Positions 10,543 through 20,611 of a stretch of 64,000 nt of DNA are shown in pieces. The position numbers and the translations under genes are program-made. The stretch is from positions 2,403,001-2,467,000 of the forward strand of contig NC_010575.1 in NCBI RefSeq assembly GCF_000165395.2, read 5' to 3'. Source of the stretch: Babesia bovis T2Bo. Its lineage: Eukaryota > Apicomplexa > Aconoidasida > Piroplasmida > Babesiidae. The notes beneath the pieces were generated by a model, which ran no database searches, was not told the DNA's origin, and was given only the letters and a program-made list of their open reading frames with translations. Position 1 is the stretch's first letter; each line of letters begins with the position of its first letter.

Positions 10543-11943
10543 ATGTCACCAAGTGGTAACGGAAATGGCTCAACCCCTCCTTTCAAATATGAACCTGGTG
10601 GTAAACTTATATACCATCTCATGGCGTTCATGGAAGGATATGATCTACAGATATATCCTGTATGCCTGCGAACTTTTGAACAATGTTTGAAAATGAGCCC
10701 CTCAACATTATCAACCATTGCTACAGTTGACAACATGTCCTTATTGGGTAGCGCTTTCTTTTGGGGATTTCTGTCTGATAAGTTCCAATGCCAGTATCTG
10801 TATGGTATAGCTGCTATGCTCGCAGGGGTTGCCAATATATTACTCGCTAGTACCTCAAATTATCACTCTGTAAGTTTGAATCTATATTGAAGCACGTATT
10901 TTTAGATTTTAGCATTACGCGTGTGTCACGGTTTGGGTGTAGGAGCTGTAAATGCTGCACAGCCTAAGATAATTAGCTCATCAGAAAAAGAGGATACTCA
11001 TCCGGTAAGCTATGGTATCATTCAGGCAGTTACTGTATTGGGGCGTCTTTTAAGCGCCATCCTAACAACTTTTGCAGCAAGTAATGTTATCTTGGGAGTT
11101 CATGGATGGCGTATGTGTTATGCCATCTTGGGATATGTCTGGATATTTATAGGATCGATTGCGGTGTTGGGAATGAAACCAAAAGGGAATAATGGCAGTA
11201 GTACTAGTGGTGGCGGTGGTGGCAATGGCGAAGGAGATTTGTCTAAATTAGGCGGCTTATTTAAAAAAACTACTACTTATTTCATCACATTAGTTGTTTA
11301 TGTTTCCGAAGTTCCATTTGTCGCATTTACGTATATGATGCTGTATCTTCAATACAATGGAGTTTCTGACATGATGGCAGGTGTAGCACTTGCAGTCACG
11401 TTGATTGGTGCTATAGTAGGGGCCGGAGGTGGAGGTAAAGCTATCGGTGCAATACCGGACGAATATAAAGGGTACGGTTTATTAGGATCTGGAATTTTTG
11501 CCCTTGCTGTCAGATTTATTATTGGCTGCACTTTATTCATGGGACCGAAGCCTAATGGAAGGATGCTTTGGTTCCACTTCGTGGAGTTCTTCATCCTTGG
11601 GGCTACTTTAGTTACCATAGGAAGCGTCGATAGGACTGTTATATCAGACATTGCCGAAGACGGTGTTAAGGCTACCGCATCGGCACTTATAAGATCTGTT
11701 GCAGGCATTGCAAGCAGTTTAACTCTCTATCCTCTTGCGGGTCGTCTATCAGAAAAGGCCTTCGGGTATATCCCAACGACAGATGACATTGATATGATGG
11801 ACGAAACCGCCAAAGCGACCAATTGCAATTCTCTCAGGCAAACCATCATGTACATCTTGTTAGTTGGCACGGCAATTAACATCATTTTGTATGGGTTCTG
11901 TATGATTAGCTATAAGAGCGACAAAGGAACTAATGGAAAGTAA
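10543..11943 (+). CDS. Major facilitator superfamily transporter
   Basis: Two exons, 10543-10869 and 10906-11943, joined across a 36-nt intron (GTAAGT...TTTTAG, phase 0), giving 454 residues. The alternative acceptor 7 nt downstream would break the frame. The protein is almost entirely hydrophobic with about 10-12 predicted membrane helices. The loop between helices 2 and 3 carries FLSDKF, matching the MFS signature GxLsDrxG, and a Gly/Ser-rich linker (residues ~220-235) separates the two six-helix halves, as expected for this fold. It resembles organic-anion/sugar-type MFS members; the substrate cannot be inferred. Babesia bovis is known for an expanded family of multi-pass MFS-like proteins (mtm), and this may be a member or its single-copy relative. 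It is directly upstream of the secreted-protein array, on the same strand. Confidence 0.85.
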
Positions 11944-12798
11944 GTTGTTACGTGTATCCTTTGAATTCATCTAGTAGCAGTAAATCAGCTGGCTGATGAA
12001 AGTATTTAAATTCCATACCATTAGCTCAAAGTATTTTTTAAAACATAACCGACTTATAAGGCACAGGGGAAAGAAATAACAACATTGGGAAAACATAAGC
12101 ATATACGCGTTATAACAGTACAAAAAGTGATGACAATTGTGAAGCTTAAATGAGCAGTCTAATAAGTATTAATGGTGCTTTTTAATTGAGCATTGGTTCG
12201 TGAGTTGCAATTTGATCCACAAAATGTTGGAACTTGCTACTTTAATGTTTCATGTATTTGTATTGATTCAATTGTTGAATTTTCTTAATGTGAGACTTCT
12301 TTACAGTGATACTTTGTTGGTCGTGGTTTATATGCACAATAATTGCGTACCACTGTTACTTATTTGGATATATATTTTTCAGTTCATATAGTATGTTGCA
12401 TTCCGTTTCTTTGCATGTTCCTTTATATAATCGATCATAGTGGTATATGATGGGTAGTTATCTAATTAGGTGAGCCGTAAAATCTTGATTGGAAATTAAA
12501 ATGCTTTCATAACAAGGTTGTTGTGACTTGCTACTGACACTATTAATGAAACCGTACGTATCATCTATACAGATGTCGAAATCTATTTAATAAGAAAACA
12601 CCCGTTCATCATTTTCATGTAGCAATAGATCAACTTGTGAAGTGCAACGTTTCACCTTTACCAATTTTTGGTTATACAATATAGGGGCATTAAAACCCTT
12701 AATGTGAAATATGCTCCAAAGCTTCAGAAATTTTTCAATAGTGTTTGCATATGCATCTTATGTATGGCTACATAATAATCCATTTGTTGGACATAACA
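11944..12798. other. Intergenic before the array
   Basis: About 850 bp with only a hydrophobic 63-codon chance frame (12200-12391). No relic of an eleventh array gene was found by eye. It holds the promoter of the first array gene; a weak AGAAATTTTTC stretch at ~12725 may be a degenerate form of the element found upstream of later copies. Confidence 0.45.
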
Positions 12799-14040
12799 AT
12801 GGTAATTTTATATCTATTTTTACGTGTCATGTGTACATGGCGTGGCTTATTTCATAATGTTGCCCATGGAGTAACGCTAGACCTTGAGCAAGATCAGCCG
12901 CCAGCTGGAGTCGTGGTTTTGAAGGGTACATTCACCGGTAATGGACTATATCGACTGTTCTATTCAGATAGTGTACACATATCTGTAGTCACCTATGGAA
13001 GTAACATAGTTCCCATTACAGACAATATCCCACCAGAGTCAACAGAACTATATGTTCATGAATATCGGTGGGATGATAAAATCATAGTAGGTATCACAAT
13101 TAACTACGGCACAAGATCATCGCTATTTACTATATACTTTTTCAAGATTGAGAGAGAGTACCTCAAAGTGTCTGTTACACAAAAGCGCAAGCTTGTGCCA
13201 AACTATATATCAATACCACTAGATATTAGCATTCCACTTAAATCACCAATAATTTCATTTCTTGAGAATGTTAGCAACTCCACATTATCCAATTGGTACG
13301 TGGTGAATATCCATGACGAAGTTGCAAAAGGGTCTAATAATGGTCCTAAAATCGGCAATGATAGATATTTTATATCCCCGTTACTAAACGTAGAATCATA
13401 CGATGGTAATGGCAGGCCCCCTATGCTGGTATCACAAAGCACTAAAATACATATCCCACATAACCGTGAATACATAGTTATATGCATCGGTAAGAATAAT
13501 GCTATGCAACAAAAAGTAAAAATACCTCCTATAGTCAATGGCATTTTTACCCCCTTTAACATAATGGAATATAGCTACGATTATTCAAAAAGTAAATTAG
13601 GGTCGGGTTTAATTGACATTCAAAGACTGGTTATTGATATATCAAGTCAACGTGTAGAAACGCCTGATATAGTTCTGTTAGCCAACTTAAAAAGAGGTAG
13701 CTGGATATACCATCAATATGCAATTGCCCCAATCAGGCATTCTGGATACATGTACTCAGAGGTTGTCAACTCAGATGCTAAATGTTTTATATACAGAATA
13801 GAACCCCAAGAAGTGGTGACCCACGTAGAGGTGTTCGAGCACATTAGAAACGTGTGGCAATATGTTGTAGTGAATGTCCGAAAGTTGGGTACAAATAATA
13901 AGGGTGAAGCAGGTGAAACTAAACATATATACAAGCGCATAGAATCAGAAAATGGAAGAGTTTACTTTGACATTAAAAGCGTCTCCTTTGTTTTATTCTA
14001 TAATATGTTGTACAAAATACGAGTTGATGAAAACGTTTAG
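12799..14040 (+). CDS. Array gene 1: secreted piroplasm family protein
   Basis: First of ten tandem paralogs; 413 residues from the ATG at 12799 (context aacaATGg). Upstream in-frame ATGs at 12751 and 12760 are possible but would put extra polar residues before the hydrophobic signal segment (MVILYLFLRVMC). The family landmarks are GTFTGNGLYRLF near residue 33, YVHEYRWDD, PPIVNGIFTPFN in the middle, the RGSWIYHQY segment, and VVTHVEVFEHI with YVVVNVRKL near the end. It is the most divergent copy: it lacks the HPVI element and the Y-x-G-N...LW block. It belongs to clade A with genes 2 and 3. There is no membrane segment after the signal, so the product is probably secreted into the parasitophorous space or host cell. 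Function unknown. Confidence 0.8.
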   Translation: MVILYLFLRVMCTWRGLFHNVAHGVTLDLEQDQPPAGVVVLKGTFTGNGLYRLFYSDSVHISVVTYGSNIVPITDNIPPESTELYVHEYRWDDKIIVGITINYGTRSSLFTIYFFKIEREYLKVSVTQKRKLVPNYISIPLDISIPLKSPIISFLENVSNSTLSNWYVVNIHDEVAKGSNNGPKIGNDRYFISPLLNVESYDGNGRPPMLVSQSTKIHIPHNREYIVICIGKNNAMQQKVKIPPIVNGIFTPFNIMEYSYDYSKSKLGSGLIDIQRLVIDISSQRVETPDIVLLANLKRGSWIYHQYAIAPIRHSGYMYSEVVNSDAKCFIYRIEPQEVVTHVEVFEHIRNVWQYVVVNVRKLGTNNKGEAGETKHIYKRIESENGRVYFDIKSVSFVLFYNMLYKIRVDENV

Positions 14041-14855
14041 TAAGAACCCAAGAATGTGGATCTATAATGGTACAAAAGAATAAGTCCAGTTATGTGATAT
14101 AATTCATCCACTGAGTGAACTCTCGCTTTATCAGTTGATATTTTTTGCAGCAGAATAATAAACCTATGTTATGCTGATGTATTATCGTGCTCCAGGCAGT
14201 TCAATTATAACCGTACTCGGAGATGATGCAGTTTTAACATTGTTATAAGTCGCTATGATAACTAGTAAATGCCTACCTAACTTCCTCATGACGCAAATGC
14301 CATCAAGTTAAACACCTGGATATTATGGCACAATGTGATGTATCTAAGAATCTATGCTGAAGTGGATAAAAGTAGCTATACTTTCGTATATTTTCACAAG
14401 TGATATATGAACCGTCATTAGCAGTGATTTGAAGCTATGAAATTACTCAGAGTGTCAAAATTGCGTGAATCAAATACAAAATACTAATGTTAACGTTCAC
14501 TGCACAAACCGTAGTTATGTCAAAGCGTTTCAATAGCAAGATTTATAACACGTTGAAATGGAATTCTAGATGAAAGACGTATCTGTTGTTTACAAGAATA
14601 AACTGCCCAGACAACGAATTGATAGCTAGTTATATGAAATGACATAAAATTTACATGACGGTTGGCTGATAATAAATGCTATTAATAATCACTAACGTAG
14701 TATACTGTTGTCATTCATGATATGCATTGTTTGATAAATACTAAATTGTTAAATGTATCTTATAATGAATTAGAATGCCTCAGCCCTAGGAGTGAAATAT
14801 TGCATCACAATGTCCATTCTATTGACGGCTATACATTTTCTCTCCAATAAAAATT
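14041..14855. other. Array spacer 1-2
   Basis: An 815-bp AT-rich spacer, the longest in the array, without an open frame worth calling. A CATTTTCTCTCC stretch ~15 bp before the next ATG is a poor match to the shared upstream element. No gene relic seen. Confidence 0.45.
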
Positions 14856-16121
14856 ATGAATGATATATACAGTATTATAATTGTTTTTATGTCATTGTGG
14901 GCCTTGGGATTCAATAATTATGTGGAGGGAATTGAAATTGACATACGAGGTCCGATGACAAATGATACGGCGGTTTACACTGGTTCATTTAGTAATGGTG
15001 GTATATATCGTCTTATAAAACCACTTGGTTATGTATCACTTATTGTGTATGGCAATCAAGTTTTATATAACGCCGAGAACATGAAGGGTGCCAGAGTTGT
15101 GGGTGATATTTACATTGAAGATTTTAAGAGAGGAACACAAAGAACAATAGGCATAACCATATGTGAAGGAATTCGGCATTACTGTCTACGTAGGAGGTAC
15201 TATAGGGTCGCATACGATATGGTCCATATGATTAGATGGGATTTAAAATCCTATTTTTTGAAGGGGACTGTTAGTTTAGATATGGACCTTTCTAGTGAAT
15301 TTCATCATCCAGCAATAAACACTCACGAAATGAGAACCAATACATTACACAATAAATGGTATGTTGTTGACACTAATAAATTTGATCCATCGAATCCGTC
15401 ATTTCAAATGCCATTTTACGATGACTCATTCTGCATATCACATGTTTACAATATTGAACCACAATTGTTTCAACAATTACCGGCTTCTGTTCTCATAGCA
15501 AACGTTTCGAGGCTTGTTGTCTGTCACGGGAACGGTATGGTTTTGATAACATTAGATGGCAGCCCACAGAAAGTGTATACCGTTATAATACCTCCAATTA
15601 TAAACGGTATATTTAAACCAAGGAATGCATTGGAGGATCCACGCGATATAGCTAATATATATACATCTAATGGAATGTTACATTGTCTCATCCCAATAGA
15701 TATTTCAAGAACAATGAAACATCCAAACGATGTAGTAATATTGGCCAATCTACACAGGGGGGATTGGTTATATTCTCAATTTAGCATATATCCAATACGT
15801 CACCCAGGTCACTGTTCAGTAAAAGTCCTTAATATGGCTAGTAATTCAATTATATATAAAAGTCCAAATCGGCAAACAGTGGTTACTCATGTAGAAGTGT
15901 TTGATCATATAATACACAAATGGCAATACATTGTGGTGAACTACATCAAGTGGAATGGGTACAGGTTTGAAGAAAAACAGGACGCATATAAACGAATTGA
16001 GGATAAAACGGGTGTATATTATTATGACCTCAAAAAGTTCGTTCTTGAACCATACATCCAGCTGCTTTATAACATAGACACTGCCCAATCTATCTACAAG
16101 AATACAGCCCAGGCAGTTTAA
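14856..16121 (+). CDS. Array gene 2: secreted piroplasm family protein
   Basis: 421 residues, clade A. A signal peptide (residues 1-25, core IIIVFMSLWALGF) is followed by EIDIRG, the landmark GSFSNGGIYRLI (~44-55), YIEDFKRGTQR, FHHPAINTH in module 2, PPIINGIFKPRN (~245-256), an IDISRT module start, DWLYSQFSIYPIRHPGH, and VVTHVEVFDHI. The segment coding for the last motif is 52/53 identical in DNA to the same segment of gene 3 although the flanks have diverged, a gene-conversion signature. The protein ends in a short polar tail with no anchor. The start is the first ATG after an AT-rich leader and directly precedes the hydrophobic core, so it is secure. Function unknown. Confidence 0.85.
   Translation: MNDIYSIIIVFMSLWALGFNNYVEGIEIDIRGPMTNDTAVYTGSFSNGGIYRLIKPLGYVSLIVYGNQVLYNAENMKGARVVGDIYIEDFKRGTQRTIGITICEGIRHYCLRRRYYRVAYDMVHMIRWDLKSYFLKGTVSLDMDLSSEFHHPAINTHEMRTNTLHNKWYVVDTNKFDPSNPSFQMPFYDDSFCISHVYNIEPQLFQQLPASVLIANVSRLVVCHGNGMVLITLDGSPQKVYTVIIPPIINGIFKPRNALEDPRDIANIYTSNGMLHCLIPIDISRTMKHPNDVVILANLHRGDWLYSQFSIYPIRHPGHCSVKVLNMASNSIIYKSPNRQTVVTHVEVFDHIIHKWQYIVVNYIKWNGYRFEEKQDAYKRIEDKTGVYYYDLKKFVLEPYIQLLYNIDTAQSIYKNTAQAV
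15871..15923 (+). repeat. Near-identical tract shared with gene 3
   Basis: These 53 bases match 17816-17868 with a single difference (T/C), while the sequences on both sides differ at many sites. It encodes the VVTHVEVFDHIIHKW segment. It is best explained by recent gene conversion between neighbouring copies. Confidence 0.8.
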
Positions 16122-16803
16122 CACGACAATTCATGACGAAGAACAAGCATTAATGATGTGATTGAATGCAATTTTTGTCATAAGCAATATTTTAAAATTC
16201 GTTATGTTATGCACAGGTTTATAGATGAACATGTTTAAAATGCGTTATAACGATCCCACCTTCGCGCGAAAGGGTCAAATAACGTGAACAAACATGATCC
16301 ACACACACTATAAATCCTGAATAATGCCGTCTATCTAGTGTAGTATAATACCATAGCGACCTCCCAGTACATACACATATGTACCGCTGAAGGACCGGGT
16401 CCACAGTTCGTGAATGTTTTCGGATTGCGAAACTCTCTGGAATCTCTAACGCAACACTACCATTGACACCTTTTTGTGGGCAGCGGTTAATCATATGGAT
16501 CCCATTCTCGATTATTGTTTAGTAGCTAGCATAAAACAAAACCATCCAGTGGACAGTTTTAGTAATACACTCTACGAGTAATTTTGTTATGTCAAATATT
16601 GAGAAAAGCGAAACATATGGTTTAACTCATTTCCAATGCAATAATTATATAAATTTAGTGTATTCTAGCAATTATTTTGCATGGGTTAATGGCTCGTCTT
16701 CATTTAAGATGCAGAGAAATTCCTCGCTAGAACTTATCTTAAGGGTGGAAAATGCCATAATATTGTAATTTACGCAATGCTCACTACGTCATACTATTAC
16801 AAC
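16122..16803. other. Array spacer 2-3 with unusual insert
   Basis: Positions ~16250-16500 are visibly richer in G+C than the other spacers and hold a 91-codon ATG frame on the minus strand (16219-16494) with five Cys (CPQKG, YICVCTG, VCVDHVC). No homology is recognised and it is alone among the spacers. The shared upstream element GAGAAATTCCTCG is at 16714-16726. I do not call the frame a gene, but it is the spacer most worth checking for transcription. Confidence 0.4.
16714..16726 (+). promoter_or_regulatory. Shared upstream element, gene 3 copy
   Basis: GAGAAATTCCTCG, 77 bp before the ATG at 16804. It matches similar motifs 78-109 bp upstream of genes 4, 5, 6, 7 and 10. Confidence 0.4.
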
Positions 16804-18102
16804 ATGACTAATCGCAAAGTGACTCTTTTCATTAAAGCCCATATATGGGCTATATTGTGTTCCCTTTTCGTGCATTCCATTAAAATCGATTTACTTGATG
16901 ATAATTTTCCCCCGAATGTGAATGCCTACCATGGTAGCTTTCAAGAGGGGGGGCTATATCGTTTGATTCAATGCATTGATGTCGATTTAGATGCTGTTGT
17001 GTATGGGAATCTTCTGATTGCGAAGGTGCCTCAGGGTTCAGCTAGAGATATGTATGTTTACATAGAGGAATACAAAATACAGAGTAAAGTGATCATTTGT
17101 ATAACGTTTATAGATATGATTTTAGAAATTTGCAAAAGTAGAAGGTATTATAGGTATAAAATATTTGGATTTGCGGAGGCATCACATCAGATAATGAAGT
17201 CGGTTAAGGATCCCATATTTTTAGAAATTGATATGACGATGGAAAAGATGCATCATCAACTACGTTGTGAATTAAGACCAGAGGGTGAACATGGCGCACC
17301 ATGGTATTCGGTCCGTCCACAATATATAATAGGTAAAGACAATAGATTCAGATGCCGGCGGTTTGCTAGCAGGTTTCTTATATCTCAGATTTTGAATGTT
17401 GATTATAGAAATAATGGGATATATCCTCCTTCATCTTTAATTGGTTATTTTAAGGGCTTCTCCAGATCATGTAGTGAAGAGCATTGCATTGTTACCGTAC
17501 TGGACCAATATGAATTTATGTATGAAATCGTTATACCACCTACAATTAACGGGATTTTTAGACCCAGAAACATATATGAGACTATGGTTGAAATAGACCC
17601 ACATATGCAACGAAGATTATCTCCAGATAAAACATTGATTGAGATTGATATTTCATCTATTAAGCAGAATCGGGATGATCTAGTCATACTAGCGAACTTA
17701 AAGAGAGGCAAATGGCTTTATACTCAATATACAATAATACCGTACCGTTACCCCCTTTATGAAATTGCTTGCGTAATATCTACTGAAGATATATCTACCA
17801 TTTACTGTCCAACTGGGCAAACAGTGGTTACTCATGTAGAAGTGTTTGACCATATAATACACAAATGGAGGTACATTGTGATACATACAGTAAAATTCAA
17901 TGAAGGAAATGATATGAATGATTATGATATATATAAAAGAATTGATGATGAAGAAGGCGTTAAATATTTTGACGTTGGAAATAACTTTTGCAAAGAACCT
18001 TATATGTTAATGTTAAATAATATAAGCACGGAAGAAGGCGGTGACGAGGGATTACATACCGCATGTATGGGTCAAGTTCTCAATGTGACTACATCTGCAT
18101 GA
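16804..18102 (+). CDS. Array gene 3: secreted piroplasm family protein
   Basis: 432 residues from the ATG at 16804 (MTNRKVTLFIKAHIWAIL); an in-frame ATG at 16777 would add nine polar residues. I prefer the inner one because it leaves a standard signal peptide and places the upstream element at the same distance as in other copies. Clade A landmarks: GSFQEGGLYRLI, YIEEYKIQSK, PPTINGIFRPRN, IDISSI, RGKWLYTQYTIIPYRYP and VVTHVEVFDHI, the last inside the tract shared with gene 2. The usual HPVI is altered to HHQLRCEL. It has more Cys than its sisters and a longer, acidic and Gly-rich C-terminal tail (EEGGDEGLHT). There is no membrane anchor. Function unknown. Confidence 0.83.
   Translation: MTNRKVTLFIKAHIWAILCSLFVHSIKIDLLDDNFPPNVNAYHGSFQEGGLYRLIQCIDVDLDAVVYGNLLIAKVPQGSARDMYVYIEEYKIQSKVIICITFIDMILEICKSRRYYRYKIFGFAEASHQIMKSVKDPIFLEIDMTMEKMHHQLRCELRPEGEHGAPWYSVRPQYIIGKDNRFRCRRFASRFLISQILNVDYRNNGIYPPSSLIGYFKGFSRSCSEEHCIVTVLDQYEFMYEIVIPPTINGIFRPRNIYETMVEIDPHMQRRLSPDKTLIEIDISSIKQNRDDLVILANLKRGKWLYTQYTIIPYRYPLYEIACVISTEDISTIYCPTGQTVVTHVEVFDHIIHKWRYIVIHTVKFNEGNDMNDYDIYKRIDDEEGVKYFDVGNNFCKEPYMLMLNNISTEEGGDEGLHTACMGQVLNVTTSA
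17816..17868 (+). repeat. Near-identical tract shared with gene 2
   Basis: Partner of 15871-15923: 52 of 53 bases identical, within the coding sequence of the THVEVF motif. Confidence 0.8.
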
Positions 18103-18747
18103 TTGTAGTGGAAATTTTAAGGTCAGCTGTAAGTCTTAACACCCCAAAGGACGAGTACTAACAATCGATTGTGCAGATCTATTGACGCTAATACGTAAAA
18201 CAAAAAAAATTGAAAAGGCAGCTATCTACCTCCTGTCGTATTTAACCCGCAATATGGCATGCTAATATTTCCAATGTTATTTTAACTGTAAACATATACA
18301 TCTTCGAAGAATTATGTATATGAATGTAATGCTTATTAATCAATTGAGAATCCATGAAGTACCTGTATACAAAGGTTAACATATTGTATCATATGATAAA
18401 TAAATGTGTTTGAAGATTTTAATAATGGTTAAAATGTTACATTTCACCCTATATTTTTATAGGATTATACTGTTATTTATACGCAGCATTATCTCACCTA
18501 GTCTTATATATATACAAATTGTATACTTTTGCCTGTATACATTTATATGGCATCTTGGTATAACTATTTATAACCACTATTACCTATATTGACGTAATTA
18601 TTAGTTACTTGCTGCAGCGGTTGCATGAAAATTTTCCCAGTTACCAATTCAACATACGATGGTGTATCGTTAATATTAGAATCATAAACAATTTTATTTA
18701 CAACTCTCAAAAGTATAAATATACATACATCAAATAGTTAATTCAAG
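18103..18747. other. Array spacer 3-4
   Basis: 645 bp of AT-rich DNA. A 62-codon hydrophobic frame (18404-18592) is a product of base composition. The shared upstream element lies at 18626-18638. Confidence 0.45.
18626..18638 (+). promoter_or_regulatory. Shared upstream element, gene 4 copy
   Basis: TGAAAATTTTCCC, 109 bp before the ATG. It is preceded by GGTTGCA, as is the gene 10 copy (GGTTGCAAGAAAATTCC), so these two copies share a longer block. Confidence 0.4.
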
Positions 18748-19998
18748 ATGGTTTGCGTTGGTTGGTTTGGCTTTGCAATAAAGGTTGCATCAATACTATT
18801 GATATCGACAAGGTCGGTAGCCTCTTGGATTTTGGACCTTAATGAATCAGAATTTCCTGAGTTTGTTCAAGTAACTCATGGGACATTTAGTAATGGTGGT
18901 ATATACCGGATGATTCAAAGTCCAGCTAGGGATGTGATGTTCATTAAATCTCACCAGGTTTATTTGACTGGAATCAATCGTTCACCAAATAACGATGCAA
19001 TGGTATATGTGGAGGAATATAAACGTGATGAAAGGACGTTTGTTTCGGTTTTGTTTTACAAGTTCGCTAATTTGCTTGTTGAACGAAGATACTATGAGCC
19101 ACAAGGGTGCACTGTTGCATTTGTTAGTCGTTTTCAAGTGCAAAGTTTTGTGAATGGGCCGATCAATCTATGTATAGACCTTGAGATTGGCATGCATCAT
19201 CCAGTCATCGAACCAATGATTAATGTAGAAGATGGTCGACAAATCATTGCCGGGTACATAGGAAACAAAGTGTTGGACTTTCCTCCAGGTTCATTAGCTC
19301 GTGTTTGGTCTAAAGATTCGTACTTTCGTTTCATGCCGATCATAAACATTGATCCTCTAAGCAAATCACTTCACAATCCTCCATCGGCCTTAATAGGTTT
19401 TATCAATGGTTATTACCAAGATCCGGATTCAAAATACCTCGTTATCAACATAGAAGAGATACGTGATGTGGAGTATCGAGTTTGGATCCCTGGAATTGAC
19501 AATGGCACTTTCAAACCACAGAACATTTTGCAAAATCCACCTAAGATAAGCGTTCATGAGCCAAAACCTGTTGATGCCAGAGCGGTAGAAATAATAATCG
19601 ATATATCGCGTACCTCTAAACATGAACCTGATGTTCTAGCCATGATTAACTTAAGTAGAGGTGTATGGTTATATTCCCAATATACTATTCTTCCCATTCG
19701 TCATGTAGAGGACATGAATATCATCGTAGAAAATAGTGCCATGAAAACGGAAATATATCAGGTTGAAGATGATTATTTTATTACATATGTTGAAATATTC
19801 GAGCACATGCTATCTAATAATCGGTTCGTAGTGGTAAACATGAGGAAGCTGGAGTCTCCATTTATGTCCGACACTAGAAAAGTATTCAAATACAACTGGG
19901 ATGTTAATAATCCAGCCTATACAGAGATCTTAGGACAAGAGCTAGATGCTTGCATTGCGATCATAACAAACATAAAATCCTTAGAACCTATTTTCTAG
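18748..19998 (+). CDS. Array gene 4: secreted piroplasm family protein
   Basis: 416 residues, clade B, and the clearest copy for reading the module plan. A signal peptide covers residues 1-26. Module 1 (~28-115) starts ILDLNE and contains GTFSNGGIYRMI (45-56) and YVEEYKRDERT. Module 2 (~138-250) starts NLCIDLE and contains HHPVIE (150-155), YIGNK...RVW (170-187), and PPSALIGFINGYYQ. Module 3 (~280-395) starts IIIDISR and contains RGVWLYSQYTILPIRH (304-319), FITYVEIFEH and VVVNMRKLESP. Each module opens with a hydrophobic-Asp-hydrophobic strand, as FAINT/DUF529 modules do. Cys are few and not conserved, so disulfides are unlikely to define the fold. The start has the context caagATGg, also seen at gene 10. 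Confidence 0.87.
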   Translation: MVCVGWFGFAIKVASILLISTRSVASWILDLNESEFPEFVQVTHGTFSNGGIYRMIQSPARDVMFIKSHQVYLTGINRSPNNDAMVYVEEYKRDERTFVSVLFYKFANLLVERRYYEPQGCTVAFVSRFQVQSFVNGPINLCIDLEIGMHHPVIEPMINVEDGRQIIAGYIGNKVLDFPPGSLARVWSKDSYFRFMPIINIDPLSKSLHNPPSALIGFINGYYQDPDSKYLVINIEEIRDVEYRVWIPGIDNGTFKPQNILQNPPKISVHEPKPVDARAVEIIIDISRTSKHEPDVLAMINLSRGVWLYSQYTILPIRHVEDMNIIVENSAMKTEIYQVEDDYFITYVEIFEHMLSNNRFVVVNMRKLESPFMSDTRKVFKYNWDVNNPAYTEILGQELDACIAIITNIKSLEPIF

Positions 19999-20611
19999 AA
20001 TATTTGGCAAATCTTCTACATATATAAAGTTGGGCGGTTATATCAAGAAGACTTGGGGGTTCTTATAACTCAGAAATCATAATAATTATATAACGTGAAA
20101 CTCACATAACTATTCCTAGTATCTATAGATTCAATTTTTGTCAATAATGGGAACATTTTACCACGTCATAAATCGTTCAGCCCACGGTTAACAAATGTAG
20201 GAATATAGTATCTATCAAATATATGAAACAATAGGATTTACTTTGTGATAGAATTATCTAATAGTGCATGATGCATTAGTGAATGGAATCTCTGCAGTAT
20301 TATGAAATATTTTGTAACCGGCATTATGGCACTATATGTAATGAAGCTAGGTGATTATTATTACATCGTAGAGTCTATTGAATTGTTTAACCTATGGATA
20401 AATGTCATTTAAATTGCTCGAATAGCGTAAAAACAACAACTTAGAAAAGGCTAAAGAAAACAGGGCTAGTACTAGCTATTCATTTTCATTTACCATATCT
20501 CTGTGGAATTCTCTCCGTAATATGATCAAATTTATTCTCTATAAAATTGGGAATGTTTTAATATGTTAAATAGGCGTTAATTTATACTATTTTAATTTCA
20601 CACTTACTTAT
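19999..20611. other. Array spacer 4-5
   Basis: 613 bp, AT-rich, no frame worth calling. A GGAATTCTCTCCG element occurs at 20505-20517. Confidence 0.45.
20505..20517 (+). promoter_or_regulatory. Shared upstream element, gene 5 copy
   Basis: GGAATTCTCTCCG, 94 bp before the ATG; one of six related motifs in the array. Confidence 0.4.

Noticed and set aside
12200..12391. 63-codon hydrophobic frame before the array
   Set aside because: Hydrophobic bias follows from T-rich DNA; no family motif of the array is present, so not a gene relic.
18404..18592. 62-codon frame in an array spacer
   Set aside because: Composition-driven Ile/Leu/Tyr string without motifs.
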